Below, one piece after another: positions 48,358 through 60,841 of a DNA stretch of 64,000 bases. The notes under the pieces were generated by a model that saw only the letters and a list, made by a program, of their open reading frames with translations, had not been told where the DNA came from and did not search any database. The DNA is taken from assembly GCA_022749755.1 (NCBI GenBank), contig CM040451.1:9065871-9129870 (forward strand). Reading direction: 5' to 3'. The DNA is from Azadirachta indica (lineage: Eukaryota > Streptophyta > Magnoliopsida > Sapindales > Meliaceae). Made by a program: the position numbers and the translations under genes. How positions within the stretch are numbered: position 1 is the first letter of the stretch; each line of letters begins with the position of its first letter.

Positions 48358-49902
48358 TTAGTGCGTTGTACTGAGGATAGCCTCTAATTTTTCTCGGACC
48401 ACATTCCAACCCATTACAACATGTCGATCCTCGGTCAAAGTGGCGCCAACAGCAAATCTTATAACATAGATTCCGGCAAGCATTCCATGGCTCACGTACA
48501 CCTTCCCAGATGCGTTTATACTTTCCATCAATTTTTGATTGAGTTCATTTCCTCTTACTTCTTCGGAGAGCTTGTGAATTTCATCATTCTTGTTTTTGGC
48601 CATACATGATGGCAATGCCCTAAAACAGACCATGGCAAAGTTTGTGGGAACGACAACTTCAAACCTGTTATCTCCAGCCACAAGTTGCTCAAACTGCTTG
48701 GCCATTCTCACATGGCTGCGCAGATAGTTCCTGAGGTTGGCGACGCCATAGCTTCTGAGCACGAGCCAGAGTTTCAAGGCACGAAATCTTCGGCTTAGGG
48801 TTATTTGCCAATCTTTGTAGTCGACAACGTGCTTTGAATCGCTAACTTTGTTTCTTAGAAACTCGTAAGACTCAGGATCTGTTGAGAGGGAGTTTGTAAG
48901 AGCAGTTGGATTCTTCACCCACAAGCAGCAGCAGTCTAGATTAGTGAAGAACCATTTATGTGCATTGAAACTGAACGAATCTGCACCTTCAATACCGTCG
49001 ATAAAATGGCGAAACTCCGGACAAATACAGGCACTTCCGGCGTATGCAGCGTCGACGTGAACCCATATGCCATATCTTTTTGCCACGTCGCAGAGCGGCT
49101 CTAGTGGATCGACGGCAGTAATGGCAGTTGTCCCGACCGTGGCACAAAGAAAAAATGGGATCAACCCAGCTTCTATGTCTGAGGAAATTGTTGCCTTAAG
49201 AGAGTCTGGTGTTAGTGCAAAAGATGATGATTTCTTTGTCTTAATAGCTCTGAAATTCTTCGGGTGAATTCCAGCAATGTGAGCAGCTTTTTGGAGAGCA
49301 CTGTGAGTTTGATCAGATCCGTAGACAACAAGCTTGGATATATTTTCTCTTCCAATTTTGTTTAGAATTTGATCTCTAGCAGCAGCTAGCGTGCACAAAA
49401 TAGCCTCACAGGTTGTTCCTAGTATGACACCACCGCCGTTTCCGGAAAAAAGGAAAGATTTCGGAAGCTTCAACATTTCTCCAAGCCAATCCATAAGTAT
49501 ATTCTCTAGCTCAGTAGCAGCTGGTGAAGATATCCAATTAAATCCCACAACATTAAAGCCAGTGCTCAGCATTTCACCAAGAAAACCTGCAGTGCTACCA
49601 CTTGAAGGAAAGAAAGCAAAGTAGTTAGGACTTTGCCAATGTGTTATTCCAGGGACAATATGTTCTTGCACATCCTGGAGGATCGTTTCAATGGGCTCAG
49701 GATTATTCGGGGCAGATTCCGGCAACCGTTTTCTGAGATAACCTGGTTCAACTTGGCTAAGAACCGGGAAATTCTCAACATTTTTGTAATAGTCAGCAAT
49801 GAAGTCTACGATCATGTGGCCTTGCCTTCTTAATTCTTCCGAGTCCATGGGATTAATCATTGAGGTGTTTTCGGGTTCAGGGTCAGATTTGAGACTGCCC
49901 AT
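48358..49902 (-). CDS. Aromatic amino-acid decarboxylase paralogue with Phe in the catalytic loop; predicted aromatic aldehyde synthase, 514 aa
   Basis: Intronless twin of 27365-28909 with the same length and no gaps. The PLP lysine K316 and all cofactor motifs are intact. I count 23 amino-acid differences. The telling one is Y348F: the loop reads [11 protein letters not shown]. In plant enzymes of this family Tyr at this place gives decarboxylation, while Phe gives oxidative deamination-decarboxylation to the aldehyde (phenylacetaldehyde or 4-hydroxyphenylacetaldehyde synthase). S346Y lies two residues before. Ser370 is kept, so a phenolic substrate is expected. Predicted product: an aromatic aldehyde with ammonia, H2O2 and CO2. 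This is inferred from one residue; decarboxylase activity cannot be excluded. Confidence 0.9.
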   Translation of the reverse strand: MGSLKSDPEPENTSMINPMDSEELRRQGHMIVDFIADYYKNVENFPVLSQVEPGYLRKRLPESAPNNPEPIETILQDVQEHIVPGITHWQSPNYFAFFPSSGSTAGFLGEMLSTGFNVVGFNWISSPAATELENILMDWLGEMLKLPKSFLFSGNGGGVILGTTCEAILCTLAAARDQILNKIGRENISKLVVYGSDQTHSALQKAAHIAGIHPKNFRAIKTKKSSSFALTPDSLKATISSDIEAGLIPFFLCATVGTTAITAVDPLEPLCDVAKRYGIWVHVDAAYAGSACICPEFRHFIDGIEGADSFSFNAHKWFFTNLDCCCLWVKNPTALTNSLSTDPESYEFLRNKVSDSKHVVDYKDWQITLSRRFRALKLWLVLRSYGVANLRNYLRSHVRMAKQFEQLVAGDNRFEVVVPTNFAMVCFRALPSCMAKNKNDEIHKLSEEVRGNELNQKLMESINASGKVYVSHGMLAGIYVIRFAVGATLTEDRHVVMGWNVVREKLEAILSTTH

Positions 49903-52900
49903 TTGGAAAGGAAAGGAAAGGAATAAGAATTAGGAAATTAAGAAAGAATATTGTTTTATCTCTAAGTTTGTCAGCTTGATTTGATTACAAAATATCTAAC
50001 TGAACTCAAAATATATAGAGAATAGAAGGCGTTAGGAATTAGGAATTTTTCTTTGCGCAACCTGTCCGTAGCATACAACAATCATTTGGGCCACAATAGC
50101 CGACTTTGAATTGGGTGCAATACGATAATTGTAAAAAGGGATAGTTAACGCTAGTTGACTGCCTTCAAAGCAATAAATTTGTTGACTTTATAGACGGCCT
50201 GTAAAACATTTAATACTAACTGCAAACTGAAAAACACTTTTGACATATTCTTGGTTTAAACTCGTTCTGGACATGTTTAATTGGAAAGTCTGAACTCCAA
50301 TATTTCTTGGTTTAAGACAAAAATTCTTTTTGTTTAGTATTTAGGCATCCAGGTTTAAACTGTATTGTTTTATTCTTTAAAATAATTTTTTTGATTTAGT
50401 GTTTGATGCAAGAATGAAATTGTATAAAAACTGAAAATAATTCAATTCACATTCTTAAATTTGACAGACCCTTTCCTTGCATCAAATTCATATTATACTA
50501 TTTTTGTTTATTCTTTTAGAAAAATAATTTTTTAAAAATAATTATTTTAAAATAATAATTTTTTAAATTATTTAATTATTAACTAAAAATATAATTTAAT
50601 AATTAAATAATTTAAAAAATTATTTTGTACAATTAATATATTATAATATAATCTTGAACCAAATATAATACTGTATTAAATTTTATCCAATACAATCTAT
50701 TATAATTCAATTTAATCCACTCTATTACAATTCAATCCAGTTTAATATATCTTGTCAAACGAATTCTTAATGTATAGACTAAATTATATAAAAACTAAAA
50801 ATAATACCGTTCAAACTCTTCAAATTTGATCCCCATATTTTATATCAAGCCTGTATTATATTATTTTTATTTTTTTCTTTAAAAACTATTTTTTTAAAAA
50901 TAATAATTTTGAAATTATTTAATTATTAATTAAAAATAACAATTTATAATTAAATATTAAAAATATATTTTATTGAGTATAATCTATTATAATCTAATCC
51001 AATTTACTTTATTATAATACAATACAGTCTAATGCATCTTGGAAAATGCACCTTTGAGTTTTGATTCTATTCAAGAATTTAATTTCCAAAGAAAGAGAAA
51101 AATGTATGCATTAATAATATAAAAATGTATGAATTATATTAATTGACATTAATATACGTGACTTTGGCATATGATTTTAAAGTAGGGCCAACATTGGAGA
51201 AAAAAGGATGTTTTATAGCCGCAAATAATTATTACACGACTTTTATCATAGATTTCTATTTTTCTTGGAAATATTCTCTCCTGCCTACTCCAAGTAATAT
51301 GTCAATTTCACGTGTAGGTTTGAATCCTTCTGTTACGCACGTGTACGTGCACGCGCGCACACGTAATCTTTTTTAAATATATTAATATAATGAGTTCATG
51401 ATATTATAGTCATGAATTTTGCCACATTTAAACATTTTCATTTCTCACATTAAAAGTGATTTTTTTTTAACACAATTTGTTAATTTTACACAAACATCAC
51501 ACAAAGTTAGTGGATTTAGATTTACTTAAAATAACATAATTACTAAATTAATCATAATGATATAACACAATTAATAATTGGATCGAGTTCGATTTTAGAA
51601 GTTTTGACATTTTAATTTATTTATAACATAATTAATTATTTAAATAATTATTTATACCAACTCATTCATAATTTAATATATTTTTTTTTATTTTTATATT
51701 TTAAAATATTTAATCATATTTTTAATATTCTAACAAATATTTGATACTGTTTAAAATAAAATTTATTAGTATTTGTATAACTAATTTTATTAATATTTTA
51801 AAATATATATTTAAATATATTACAAGAACATATTAAATTGGTAACACAATTATTAAATAGGTAACTCATTTGGTAAATGAATTAAGTTAAAGTTTTAATT
51901 CTTTTCACAATTATTAAATTGGCTGGATTCATGTTAACTTAATATATGTTATATTTTTATTTGACATAACACAAATATGATACGTTAACCCAATTGTCAC
52001 CTCTACCTCACATAATCACATTACTTCCATTCATTATTAAAATAAATGATTTATTATATATTTGTCCTGTTTATGAAAATGATTCATTATTAAAATCTAA
52101 ACTTAAATTCCTTTTTACCACCATTAATTTCTAATCTCTATTCATAAAAAAAACACTAAGTCACCATTTGTGTGACGTGGCAAACCGAGAACTAAAATGT
52201 TAAAATTAGGTAAACTAGATCTTTATTTATTATTTTGCCAAAACTCTGTTACTAAAATATTGATTTTAAATAAGGGTCGTTTGTACCATTACTTTCCACT
52301 TGAAAAATATGAGTTTAATTCCTCTCGTCTATTTAATAGGGGTCAACTTTCTTCCAAAAAAAAAAATTATGGAAGTCAATTTCACCCTATTTAAATATAG
52401 ACTAGATCAATCAAAACACCATCAAAATTTGCAATTTAAAAAAAAAAGGGTCATATTATCACAATTTCAAACAAAAACATAAAGTACAACTAAAATTGTA
52501 TGTATATATGGTAATGGAATAATGCACGATTCTCTTCACATATTCACATATTTGGGTGGCAACATATATGGTCCTACAAACAATGAATTAAATGTGTAAA
52601 AGTTGAAATATGAATATAATTTTATTTAAATGTGTAAAAGTTGTTTTTTTAATTTATATATGAAAACTTGTCAAATTTTTTGCATATAATTAAATTAAAA
52701 ATTTTTACTTATATATAAATAATCGAATATATAAATAAGTTTAATAATTTTGTTTCTCAATAACACCTTTATTTTATTAATTTATTGATTATTTTTTTCT
52801 AACAATTAGAAGTTGGAAGTTAGATAGTTTCTTAATTAATGTGACATAATATATATTGGAAGGTAACACTGTGGCTATTTAACTGTACATAACGTAATAT

Positions 52901-53210
52901 AAAACTACTTTTTCATTACTTCATCATTTTGTAAAGAAGTAAAAGCATCATTTTATATTAACTCTAATAAAAATATAAAAAATAAGTAATAATCACACAC
53001 AAAAATATTATAAATATAAAAATTTTAAGCATAGTTTATTTGAAATTGTCTTTATATTAATTTGATTATAGCGTATTTTAACATTGTATATTTATATTAG
53101 ATATTTTTATGTTCTATTTATTTTTTTTTAGAGAGAATTTTATCTTTGTTCATAAAGAGGTATTTAAAGATTTAAAATTGTAATGAAATAATATGTTTAA
53201 AAAATTTGAT
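49903..53210. other. Upstream region of the right decarboxylase gene
   Basis: Matches 28910-32535. It has the TATA-like TCTATATATTT at about 50010-50020 (minus), a MITE at about 50345-50767 and the 2.4-kb AT-rich block a. No gene is seen. Confidence 0.6.
50345..50767. mobile_element. MITE-like element upstream of the right decarboxylase gene
   Basis: Orthologous, within the duplication, to 29333-29755: AATACTGTATTAAATTTTAT inside and the right end CTTGTCAAACGAATTC. Its left end is more decayed. Confidence 0.45.
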
Positions 53211-53795
53211 TTGTAATAAAATACTTATTCTAATTAATTCTAATTAGAATAAATTATTTATTTTAATTATTTTTAAGTTAATTAAAATAAGGTTTTGGGT
53301 TTCTTATGCATTAGTTTAATCATATAATAAATCCTTTAAATCTAAATACCCTTAAGTGGGTTAGACTTAAGACAATATATTGATTTGAGTCAGATTTTAA
53401 ACTATTTTAATCTTTTACACCATGTGCCACAATTTATGTCTCAAATAGTGGTTTGTGCCCACTTGTACTTTCATATACATTACTTGGGAAAATGACATGG
53501 CTTTGGCTTAGATTTGGACGCAGGTCCGTGATCGATTTTCACATATCAACAAATATTAACTGCAAACAATGATATAAAATAGAATTTACATACTCTTGAA
53601 CTCCATTTGAGTATACTCCTGAAGAATTTAATTTCAAAGAAAGATAAAAATATATACATTAATAATACAAAAATATATGGATCATATTAATCGGCATTAA
53701 TATATGACTTTTTTTAACAAAATATACATCTACTAATATTACTTTAGAGGTCTACTGAAGTCTAGATACATACTATTGTAGCTGACTCCAAAGGT

Positions 53796-53987
53796 CTACG
53801 TATATACGGTGGGAAAATATCCCATATGCAATATGGAAATGTCCCAACCAGAGAAGCCTTGTAATTTGTAGGATTCAAACATACTCTCTCCATTTGGAGA
53901 AACAAATACAATAGCATAGCTAATATTGGAGAAACAAATATGAGTCATGTATTTGGAAATATTCAAAAGGATATTATGTAGTTGCAA
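53796..53987 (-). other. Small open frame, partner of 45487-45735
   Basis: 63 codons, ending at a stop earlier than in the unit 1 copy. Reading and neighbours are as described for 45487-45735. Unrecognised; probably not a gene. Confidence 0.2.
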
Positions 53988-55070
53988 ATAATTATTGCAT
54001 GACTTTTATCATAATTTCTCTTATATTTTCTTGAAAATCATCTCTCCTAGTTCAAGTAATATGTCAATTTCCCACATAGGCATGAATGAATCTTGATTTA
54101 ACACATGACGCATGTAGACACGCTTGCACACATACAATCTTTTTTTACTGGTCATAAATTTTGGTGAATAAATAAATCAGAACATGTTTTGTCAAATTTA
54201 AACATTTTCATTTGTTATATTAGGGATGATAATTAATTTTTTACACAACTAGTCAATTCGATATAAACACGATATAAAGTTAGTGCAAGTTCACTTAAAA
54301 TAATATAATTACTAATTAGGTCATAATAATATGATAATTAATAATTGGATCAAGTTTAAGTTTAAATGTTTTGACACGTGAATCCATTTGTAATGTGATT
54401 AACTATTTGAATAAGAATATATATATAAATATATTACAAGAACAAATTAAATTAGCGACAAAATTATTAAACAAGTCGGGTTAAGTTTTCAATTATTGAT
54501 ACAATTATTAAATTGGTTAAGTTTAGGTTAATTTAAAATATGTTATGTTTTTATTTGACATAACAAAAATATGACATATTAATCTAAATTGTGACCCCTG
54601 CCTCATATAATCACATTGCTTTCATTCATTATTGAATAATAATTTATTATAGTTACCCTTTTTTGACCGGCAACACACCAAATTAGTCATATCATTTTCA
54701 TTTTATAATAAATTAATTATTGTGAAATCTAAACTTAAATTTCTTTTTATCACCATTGATTTCTAATCACCATTCGTAAAAGAAATCTAAGTCAACATTT
54801 GTGTGGTGTGGTAAACTAAGAACTAGAATGTTAAAATTGGGTAAATCATATCTTTATTCGTTGTTTTGCTAAAACTTAGATATTAAAATATTAATCCTTA
54901 GTAAGGATGATTCGTACCATTATTCTTCACTTGAAGAGCAGGAGTTTAAATTTCTCTCATCTACTTAATGGGAGCTAATTTTGTCAAAAAAAAAATATTT
55001 GTAAAGTTCGATTCACTTGATTTGGATGCAGACTAGATCATTTAAGATCCCTGAGAATTTGTAATTCAAA

Positions 55071-55095
55071 ATATATATATATATATATATATATA
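55071..55095. repeat. AT dinucleotide microsatellite
   Basis: About twelve AT units. The matching place in unit 1 (about 46740) lacks the run. Confidence 0.9.
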
Positions 55096-55360
55096 AACAA
55101 CAACTAAATTTGCATGTATATATGGGAATGCACGATTCTCTTCACATATTCACATATTTGGGCCGAAAGATTTATGGTCCTACAAACAATGAATTAAATC
55201 TCTTGAAAGTGAGATTATTATGAAATTGGAAGTCATCTTTTTCAATTCCTACTCACATGAAAATTTATTATAGTTCACAATATTGTAGGGCCAACAATAA
55301 TATTTAACAAAACATGTTTGGTATATTATATCTTTCCTTAGTTGTCATGTTCCATTATTT

Positions 55361-56024
55361 TTAAAAGTCAGTTATGTAATAAATAGCAGACAATTGACAA
55401 ATAGATTGTAGTTATTTTGAGAAGTATATATACTGACCATCAAACTTTTCATAAATTATTTGGTAGTATATATGTTTAGTTTACAATAAGTTACAGAAGA
55501 CAAAAACAATTCAACTTTGTATAAAGTACATTTAAACATGAGGTGTGTTATCAATTTTAGTTGATAAATAAATAAATTATATTTTTTAAAAGTTAGTTAT
55601 GTAATAAATAGCAGACAATTGACAAATAAATTGTAGTTATTTTGAGAAGTATATATACTGACCATCAAACGTTTCATAAATTATTTGGTAGTATATATGT
55701 TTAGTTTACAATAAGTTACAGAAGACAAAAACAATTCAACTTTGTATAAAGTACATTTAAACATGAGGTGTGTTATCAATTTTAGTTGATAAATAAATAA
55801 ATTATATTTTTTAAAAGTCAGTTATGTAATAAATAGCAGACAATTGACAAATAAATTGTAGTTATTTTGAGAAGTATATATACCGACCATCAACCGTTTC
55901 ATAAATTATTTGGTAGTATATATGTTTAGTTTACAATAAGTTATGGAAGACAAAAATAATTCAACTTTGTATAAAGTACATTTCAACATGAGGTGTGTTA
56001 TAAATTTTAGTTGATAAATAAATA
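55361..56024. repeat. Tandem repeat, three copies of a 225-bp unit
   Basis: TTAAAAGTCAGTTATGTAAT or a one-base variant starts at 55361, 55586 and 55811, giving an exact 225-base period. The third copy departs from the others after about 56024. Unit 1 has a single copy at about 46990-47210, so the expansion happened in unit 2 after duplication. Confidence 0.9.
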
Positions 56025-56648
56025 TATATAAATATTATGTATAATGGTTTGGTTGCTTTTCTGTTTTTTAAAATAAAATCTGAATATAATTATTTAAGTG
56101 TATAAAATTTATTTGTTTTTAATTTATATATTAAATTGTTAAATGTTTCATGTATAATTAAATATAAAAATTTTATTTATACCTAAATAACTAAATATAT
56201 GAATAAATTTAATAATTTTATTTTTTAATAACACTTTATTTTATTAATTTATTGATTATTATCTAACAGCTCAAAGTTACAAGTTAGGCAATTTTTCAAG
56301 GTGATGCAATATATACACCTTCAGTATTTAACCATACATAACGTAAAATAAAACTACTTTTTCATTACTTAGTCATTTTATAAAGAAGTAAAAATGTCAT
56401 TTTATTTAAACTCTAATAATAGTATGAAAAATAAGTAATGATCGCACACACAAGAATTATAAATATAAAAATTTTAAATCATAGTTTATTTAAATTTGTC
56501 TTTATATTAATTTGATTATAGCGTATTTTAATATCGTACATATATGTTAACATTTTTATATTCTATTTATAATTTTTTTTAGAGAGAATTTATCTTTGTT
56601 CATAAAAAAATTATATATATATATTTTTATAGACCATTGAATATATAT

Positions 56649-56672
56649 ATTATTATTATTATTATTATTATT
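56649..56672. repeat. ATT trinucleotide microsatellite
   Basis: About eight ATT units next to a short AT run. Confidence 0.85.
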
Positions 56673-57532
56673 AACCCTAAATCTAAAACTTTTAAAATTA
56701 CCCGAAAAAAAAAAATTTCTTCCATCTTCGCTCGGTACCACATACACAAACCATCCAAGTTCGTAAGTGAGGCATAAGAGAATTGAAAATTTTGCCCATT
56801 TGCTAACTGGTACCAAAAACACCATCCAAACTATGCGATTTTTTAATTATTTTATTATGTATTAATTTGAAGTGGTTGTTATATTTTTGAGTATGGTGGA
56901 TCTTTGAATTTTAGTAAAGGATTTCAAATTATATTAATTTTGAATTTATCTACTCTTTATTTTAAATCATATTTTCATTTATTTAGTTGCAAAATTAAAA
57001 AAAATAGAAGCAAAGAAAATGAGATTTGTATTTACTAACATCACAATCACTGTTATTTTTAACTTTTTAAATGTTAAAATACGTTTTTATTCTTAAAACT
57101 GTTTTTTTTTAACAGTGACAGAGTTAATGGCGCAAAGATTTTTTTGAAAATACAGCTGAAAATAGATAATTAGATCAAGCCTTGGGAGCATTTTTCCCGG
57201 AAGATATTTAGTATTGAAAAGAGTCTCAAGTTCATTTCATGCTCGATAGGGTGTGATTCGGCCTGATATCATCATTGCTTTCTTCTTATTATTTTCTATT
57301 TGATATGCAGTGGACCGGCCCAATAACTATATTTCTCTTTGTTTTCTAATTTTTTATAAAATAATAAGCATTTTATTCTACTAAAATAAAAAATACACAA
57401 GTATATAACATAAATTTAATAAATTATAATATATAATTGGTCAAATCATTAAACACTGATCAATCATGATTAGAGTAGAGAAGAAATTAGCGCACAAATA
57501 AGCCCATTTCAATTCTATTATATGTATCAAAA

Positions 57533-59110
57533 TTATGCAAAATTTGAGTGTTGAAATCCTAAATGTACATGGGTTGGAGATTGAAAGGCGTGAGAATTTG
57601 CTTCTCCAACAAATGGTATATCTTCTGGTTCTCTTTTCGGCTTAACCCATCTTCCATGAGCATTTCGAACAAGCCCTTTGTTCTCCATTTGATACCAACA
57701 ATGGGGAATTCTTAATTCATCTATCAACATATCGCATGCTTTGTTCACTAAGGCTACATCCCTACGGGCATCTGAACGAAAATCTGAGTTCCCACTTACA
57801 AATCCATCGACAAGATGAAGGTAAGTTTCTAGGCTGTGAAACCCTAGCAAGTTAAACCCACGTCTCAGATAAGGAGATGAACGAGCATCCAGCTTAAGTT
57901 CAGCACCAACATGGGTGTAAACCCAGTCTAATGTGCCTGTTATTTCATCTAATTTCTGTAAACTTTCATTGAAAACTACTCCAGGCATTCGTGGGACGAA
58001 GTCTTGCTTTACCACAACTCTTAAAGTCTTTACACCCATTTGATGAAGCTCGTCCCGGAATGCAATGTTGCCGACCCTCGGTGCTCCGAAAGAAATTACA
58101 TTGATGGGAAGTCCTGGAATGGTAGCTGCAGCTTCATACGCATTGAGCAGAGCCAATGCGCCTCCCAGGCTGTGTCCTGTGACCGTCAGACTCACTTCTT
58201 CTCCTTTTTCTTTATAGAATTTCACGAGCTTTATCACCTCTTCCATGACCTGTTCCGAAGCGCTAGACTTGTTATATCTAGTGAACTCACTCTTGGAAGT
58301 GTATATGCTATGGAACCCATGTTCAACTTTAGCTTCTCCCCGTCCGATCGGCTCTAACTTTCTCTGAAAATCCTCGTACCACTCTGACGGTGCCACCGTT
58401 CCCCTCCACGCCACTACAATGTCTCTCCGGCCAATCCGACTGGTTTCCTCGTCGTCACTGATGGCAACAAAACCCATCCAGTTGGAATCTTTGCTCCATG
58501 TTTGACCCAAATGCGATCTGTTTAGCCACTGCGGCATGTCCATATGCGACATAGCGTGTATGTATTTGCATACGTTGTAGCCATTTTTATCAAGGCCAAG
58601 CTTTTGAAAAATCTTGTTGCGGTTGAACCTGCAACTCCCGCAGTACCCAGAGAAAGGATCGAAATCAAAAGCATCGTATGTCGCTTGCGCAAATTCGCCG
58701 TATTTAACAATCTCTCGCCGGAGCCAAGGATGAAGTGGGTCTAACAGACCGTCCCAATCCATACAACCATGAAGTTCACGCCATTTTTCCGATATCACTT
58801 CCTTCGGAGACATCACCGGAGTTGAATGTTTCTCTTCACCAACAAAATCCCAATTCGTATACTGAATCTCTCTTCTTGGAGGAATTTCAACATGAAGATG
58901 AAGAAGATTCGAAACCGATTCCGCTAGACGGTTTGCTCGATTCGATACCTTGGAGCTACTCCGGCGATCAATAACAACCTCTTGATGGGCACTACGGATC
59001 ACTGATTTCCGATTGACCCCGGCGTTTAAACCTGCCGGAACATGACTCTGAATCATCATTGACATTGCCATGATGAATGGATTCACCAATTCGATTCCCG
59101 AGCAGATCAA
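57533..59110 (-). CDS. DAD1/DLAH-type phospholipase A1 (class 3 lipase), 525 aa
   Basis: Intronless. The alpha/beta-hydrolase lipase_3 domain runs from about 105 to 440. It has the nucleophile elbow TGHSLGGALAL (Ser314), Asp370 in VVKQDFVPRMPG and His425 in GFHSLETYLHL, so the triad is complete. The blocks DPLHPWLRREIVKYGEFAQATYDAFDFDP and WMGFVAISDDEE are those of plant PLA1-I enzymes. The extended similarity (WREL, YCGSCRFNRNK, ASEQVMEEV) is nearest to Arabidopsis DLAH (At1g30370) from memory. Residues 1-100 are Ser/Arg-rich with few acids and should be an organelle transit peptide. The start could be Met1 (59110) or Met14 (59071), since MAMSMM follows closely. The family cleaves sn-1 acyl chains of galacto- or phospholipids and some members feed jasmonate synthesis. 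Biological role not established here. Confidence 0.9.
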   Translation of the reverse strand: MICSGIELVNPFIMAMSMMIQSHVPAGLNAGVNRKSVIRSAHQEVVIDRRSSSKVSNRANRLAESVSNLLHLHVEIPPRREIQYTNWDFVGEEKHSTPVMSPKEVISEKWRELHGCMDWDGLLDPLHPWLRREIVKYGEFAQATYDAFDFDPFSGYCGSCRFNRNKIFQKLGLDKNGYNVCKYIHAMSHMDMPQWLNRSHLGQTWSKDSNWMGFVAISDDEETSRIGRRDIVVAWRGTVAPSEWYEDFQRKLEPIGRGEAKVEHGFHSIYTSKSEFTRYNKSSASEQVMEEVIKLVKFYKEKGEEVSLTVTGHSLGGALALLNAYEAAATIPGLPINVISFGAPRVGNIAFRDELHQMGVKTLRVVVKQDFVPRMPGVVFNESLQKLDEITGTLDWVYTHVGAELKLDARSSPYLRRGFNLLGFHSLETYLHLVDGFVSGNSDFRSDARRDVALVNKACDMLIDELRIPHCWYQMENKGLVRNAHGRWVKPKREPEDIPFVGEANSHAFQSPTHVHLGFQHSNFA

Positions 59111-59345
59111 TTAACTTGAAATGTTTGGAAATCAACGTTGTTTGATGATCAAAATTAATCTGCCAAAATCGAGGCAGAATGATTAATATATATATAAGCT
59201 TATATTATGTATTAATAACTTGTCTGGCGGGGTCATTTACTGGGAGGTGTTGAAAATTTAGAAACATTGTTCACGAGTACTGACGTTGGAATAATATTTT
59301 AGACTTTTATTTATTGACATGTTCTAATTGATAAGATTATAGAGG

Positions 59346-59351
59346 TTGACT
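59346..59351. promoter_or_regulatory. W-box-like TTGACT upstream of the lipase gene
   Basis: A TTGACT core about 240 bases upstream of the lipase ATG. Another, TTGACT in GTTGACTTTCAACGCG, is at about 59843. WRKY control would suit a wound/defence lipase, but such hexamers are frequent by chance. Confidence 0.2.
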
Positions 59352-60841
59352 TGTTTGATCTTACTTACTAATTTAAAACCTTGCTTGTTTCAAACAATTA
59401 CTATATTAGTTGTTAATTAGTTGTATTTATAAATTCAGTTGAATTCTTCCTTTTGTATTCACACGAGAAGCATATTTTATATTGCAGATATGTACAACCT
59501 ACTAACAATGTTATACTATTAACATTTTCTATAATAGAATATGATATACGAAATATAAATTTGTTTTGTTAATGATTAAAGGAAAAAAAATTAATTTATT
59601 AAAATTTAATATTAAGAACGAGAATTTCAAACACTTCCATCGTATCATATTACACAAATCTTACCATATGGCACAATTATTTCATAATTAACTCGAGATA
59701 ATTGATAAATGACACATTGGTAATATGATGAAAATAAAGGTCAAATTTGGTAATTGGCAGTGTCAGTCTAACCTAACACTCAATACTCGGAGAGACGTGG
59801 ATGGAAGAGAAATCTGAAGGAGACCAAAAAACGGGGAGACTGTTGACTTTCAACGCGTATAGCTTCTCATTCTTTGATGTTTTTTCACCCAAAAAGCAAA
59901 CAAGATAGGAAAATAATTTCCATTTCACACGTGCATATTTGAGACATTATTATTTTCATTAATTTTTAATTATCAAATTTTAAACCAATACTTCATTGAC
60001 ATCTAATTTATTAAAAAGTTACATGAAACATAACTATAATCTATAAATGATTATTTTCATTTTCATTTTTACTAATAGTAAGTTAACCATTAAAAATTTC
60101 GATTTTAGGATAAATTTTATTCGTATTAAACACAAATTTTTACTAACGACATCAACTCAAAAATTATTATCGACAAAATATATAAAATTATTGCCTCATA
60201 TTAGTTCTTTAAAATAATTATGACTTATACTTTTAACTAATTTAATTTTTAATAGAAGATCATTTAAGTTAGATGTTTCTTTTATTAGGATAGGTGAATT
60301 TTTATAAATCCATTCTCTCAAAAATTGGACATGATAATTTTTTTATCATCTTACTCGAGTACGAATTGACCCAACTGAAGGTATACATAAAAAGAAAAAA
60401 AGTCCTTTTTTGAATTATTATGTAAAGTAATTGATTTTTCTTTTACAAATATATGCATATTAAGAGATAATATTGTGTTATGTTGGATTAATTTATAGTA
60501 CTAGTTAATAGTATGTTGTGTCTTATCATATTTAATAATCTTAGCATATAATATTATATATATTGAAGAAGATTATTATTTTTAGGGGAATATCATTAAC
60601 TTTATTTTAACTTTCCAAATTATATTAAAGTAAAAATTGGTACGCAACCGTACAGCCCATTCAAAACACATGGGAGACTGATGGGAAGACTGTCGTTTTG
60701 CATTCTTTTAGAGACTTTCCTTTCTTCTTTCTTCTCTCCATCAACGAGAGACTTATTGATTTATTTAATTTCAATGAAACTTCGCGTGTTATTCTATTTT
60801 CTATTTTTGATTTGTAATTCTATCTCATTTGCTAGAGATAT

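Larger units (their letters stand above)
47311..56600. repeat. Tandem duplication, unit 2 (uninterrupted)
   Basis: Direct copy of unit 1. The empty retrotransposon site is at about 53210 (AATTTGATTTGTAATAAAAT). Order: 3' flank, decarboxylase gene, upstream block a (about 51072-53210), upstream block b (about 53620-56600). Block b runs further than in unit 1, whose block b is cut off at the junction near 47310. Confidence 0.88.
53211..57532. other. Block b of unit 2 and the 3' flank of the lipase gene
   Basis: The block b sequence has no decarboxylase gene. It contains the small frame 53796-53987, an AT microsatellite (55071-55095), a threefold 225-bp repeat (55361-56024) and an ATT microsatellite (56649-56672). 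From about 56610 to 57532 the DNA is unique, AT-rich, and shows nothing else. Confidence 0.6.

Noticed and set aside
48358..49902. Right decarboxylase copy as a dead duplicate
   Set aside because: Full length, no stop, all cofactor residues present; the single loop change fits a change of reaction better than decay.
55361..56024. CRISPR-like array
   Set aside because: The repeats are 225 bp, contiguous and without spacers, in a plant genome; it is an ordinary tandem repeat.
57533..59110. Assignment of the lipase to PLA1-I gamma
   Set aside because: The blocks around WREL, YCGSCRFNRNK and SASEQVMEEV fit the DAD1/DLAH branch better than the gamma members I remember.
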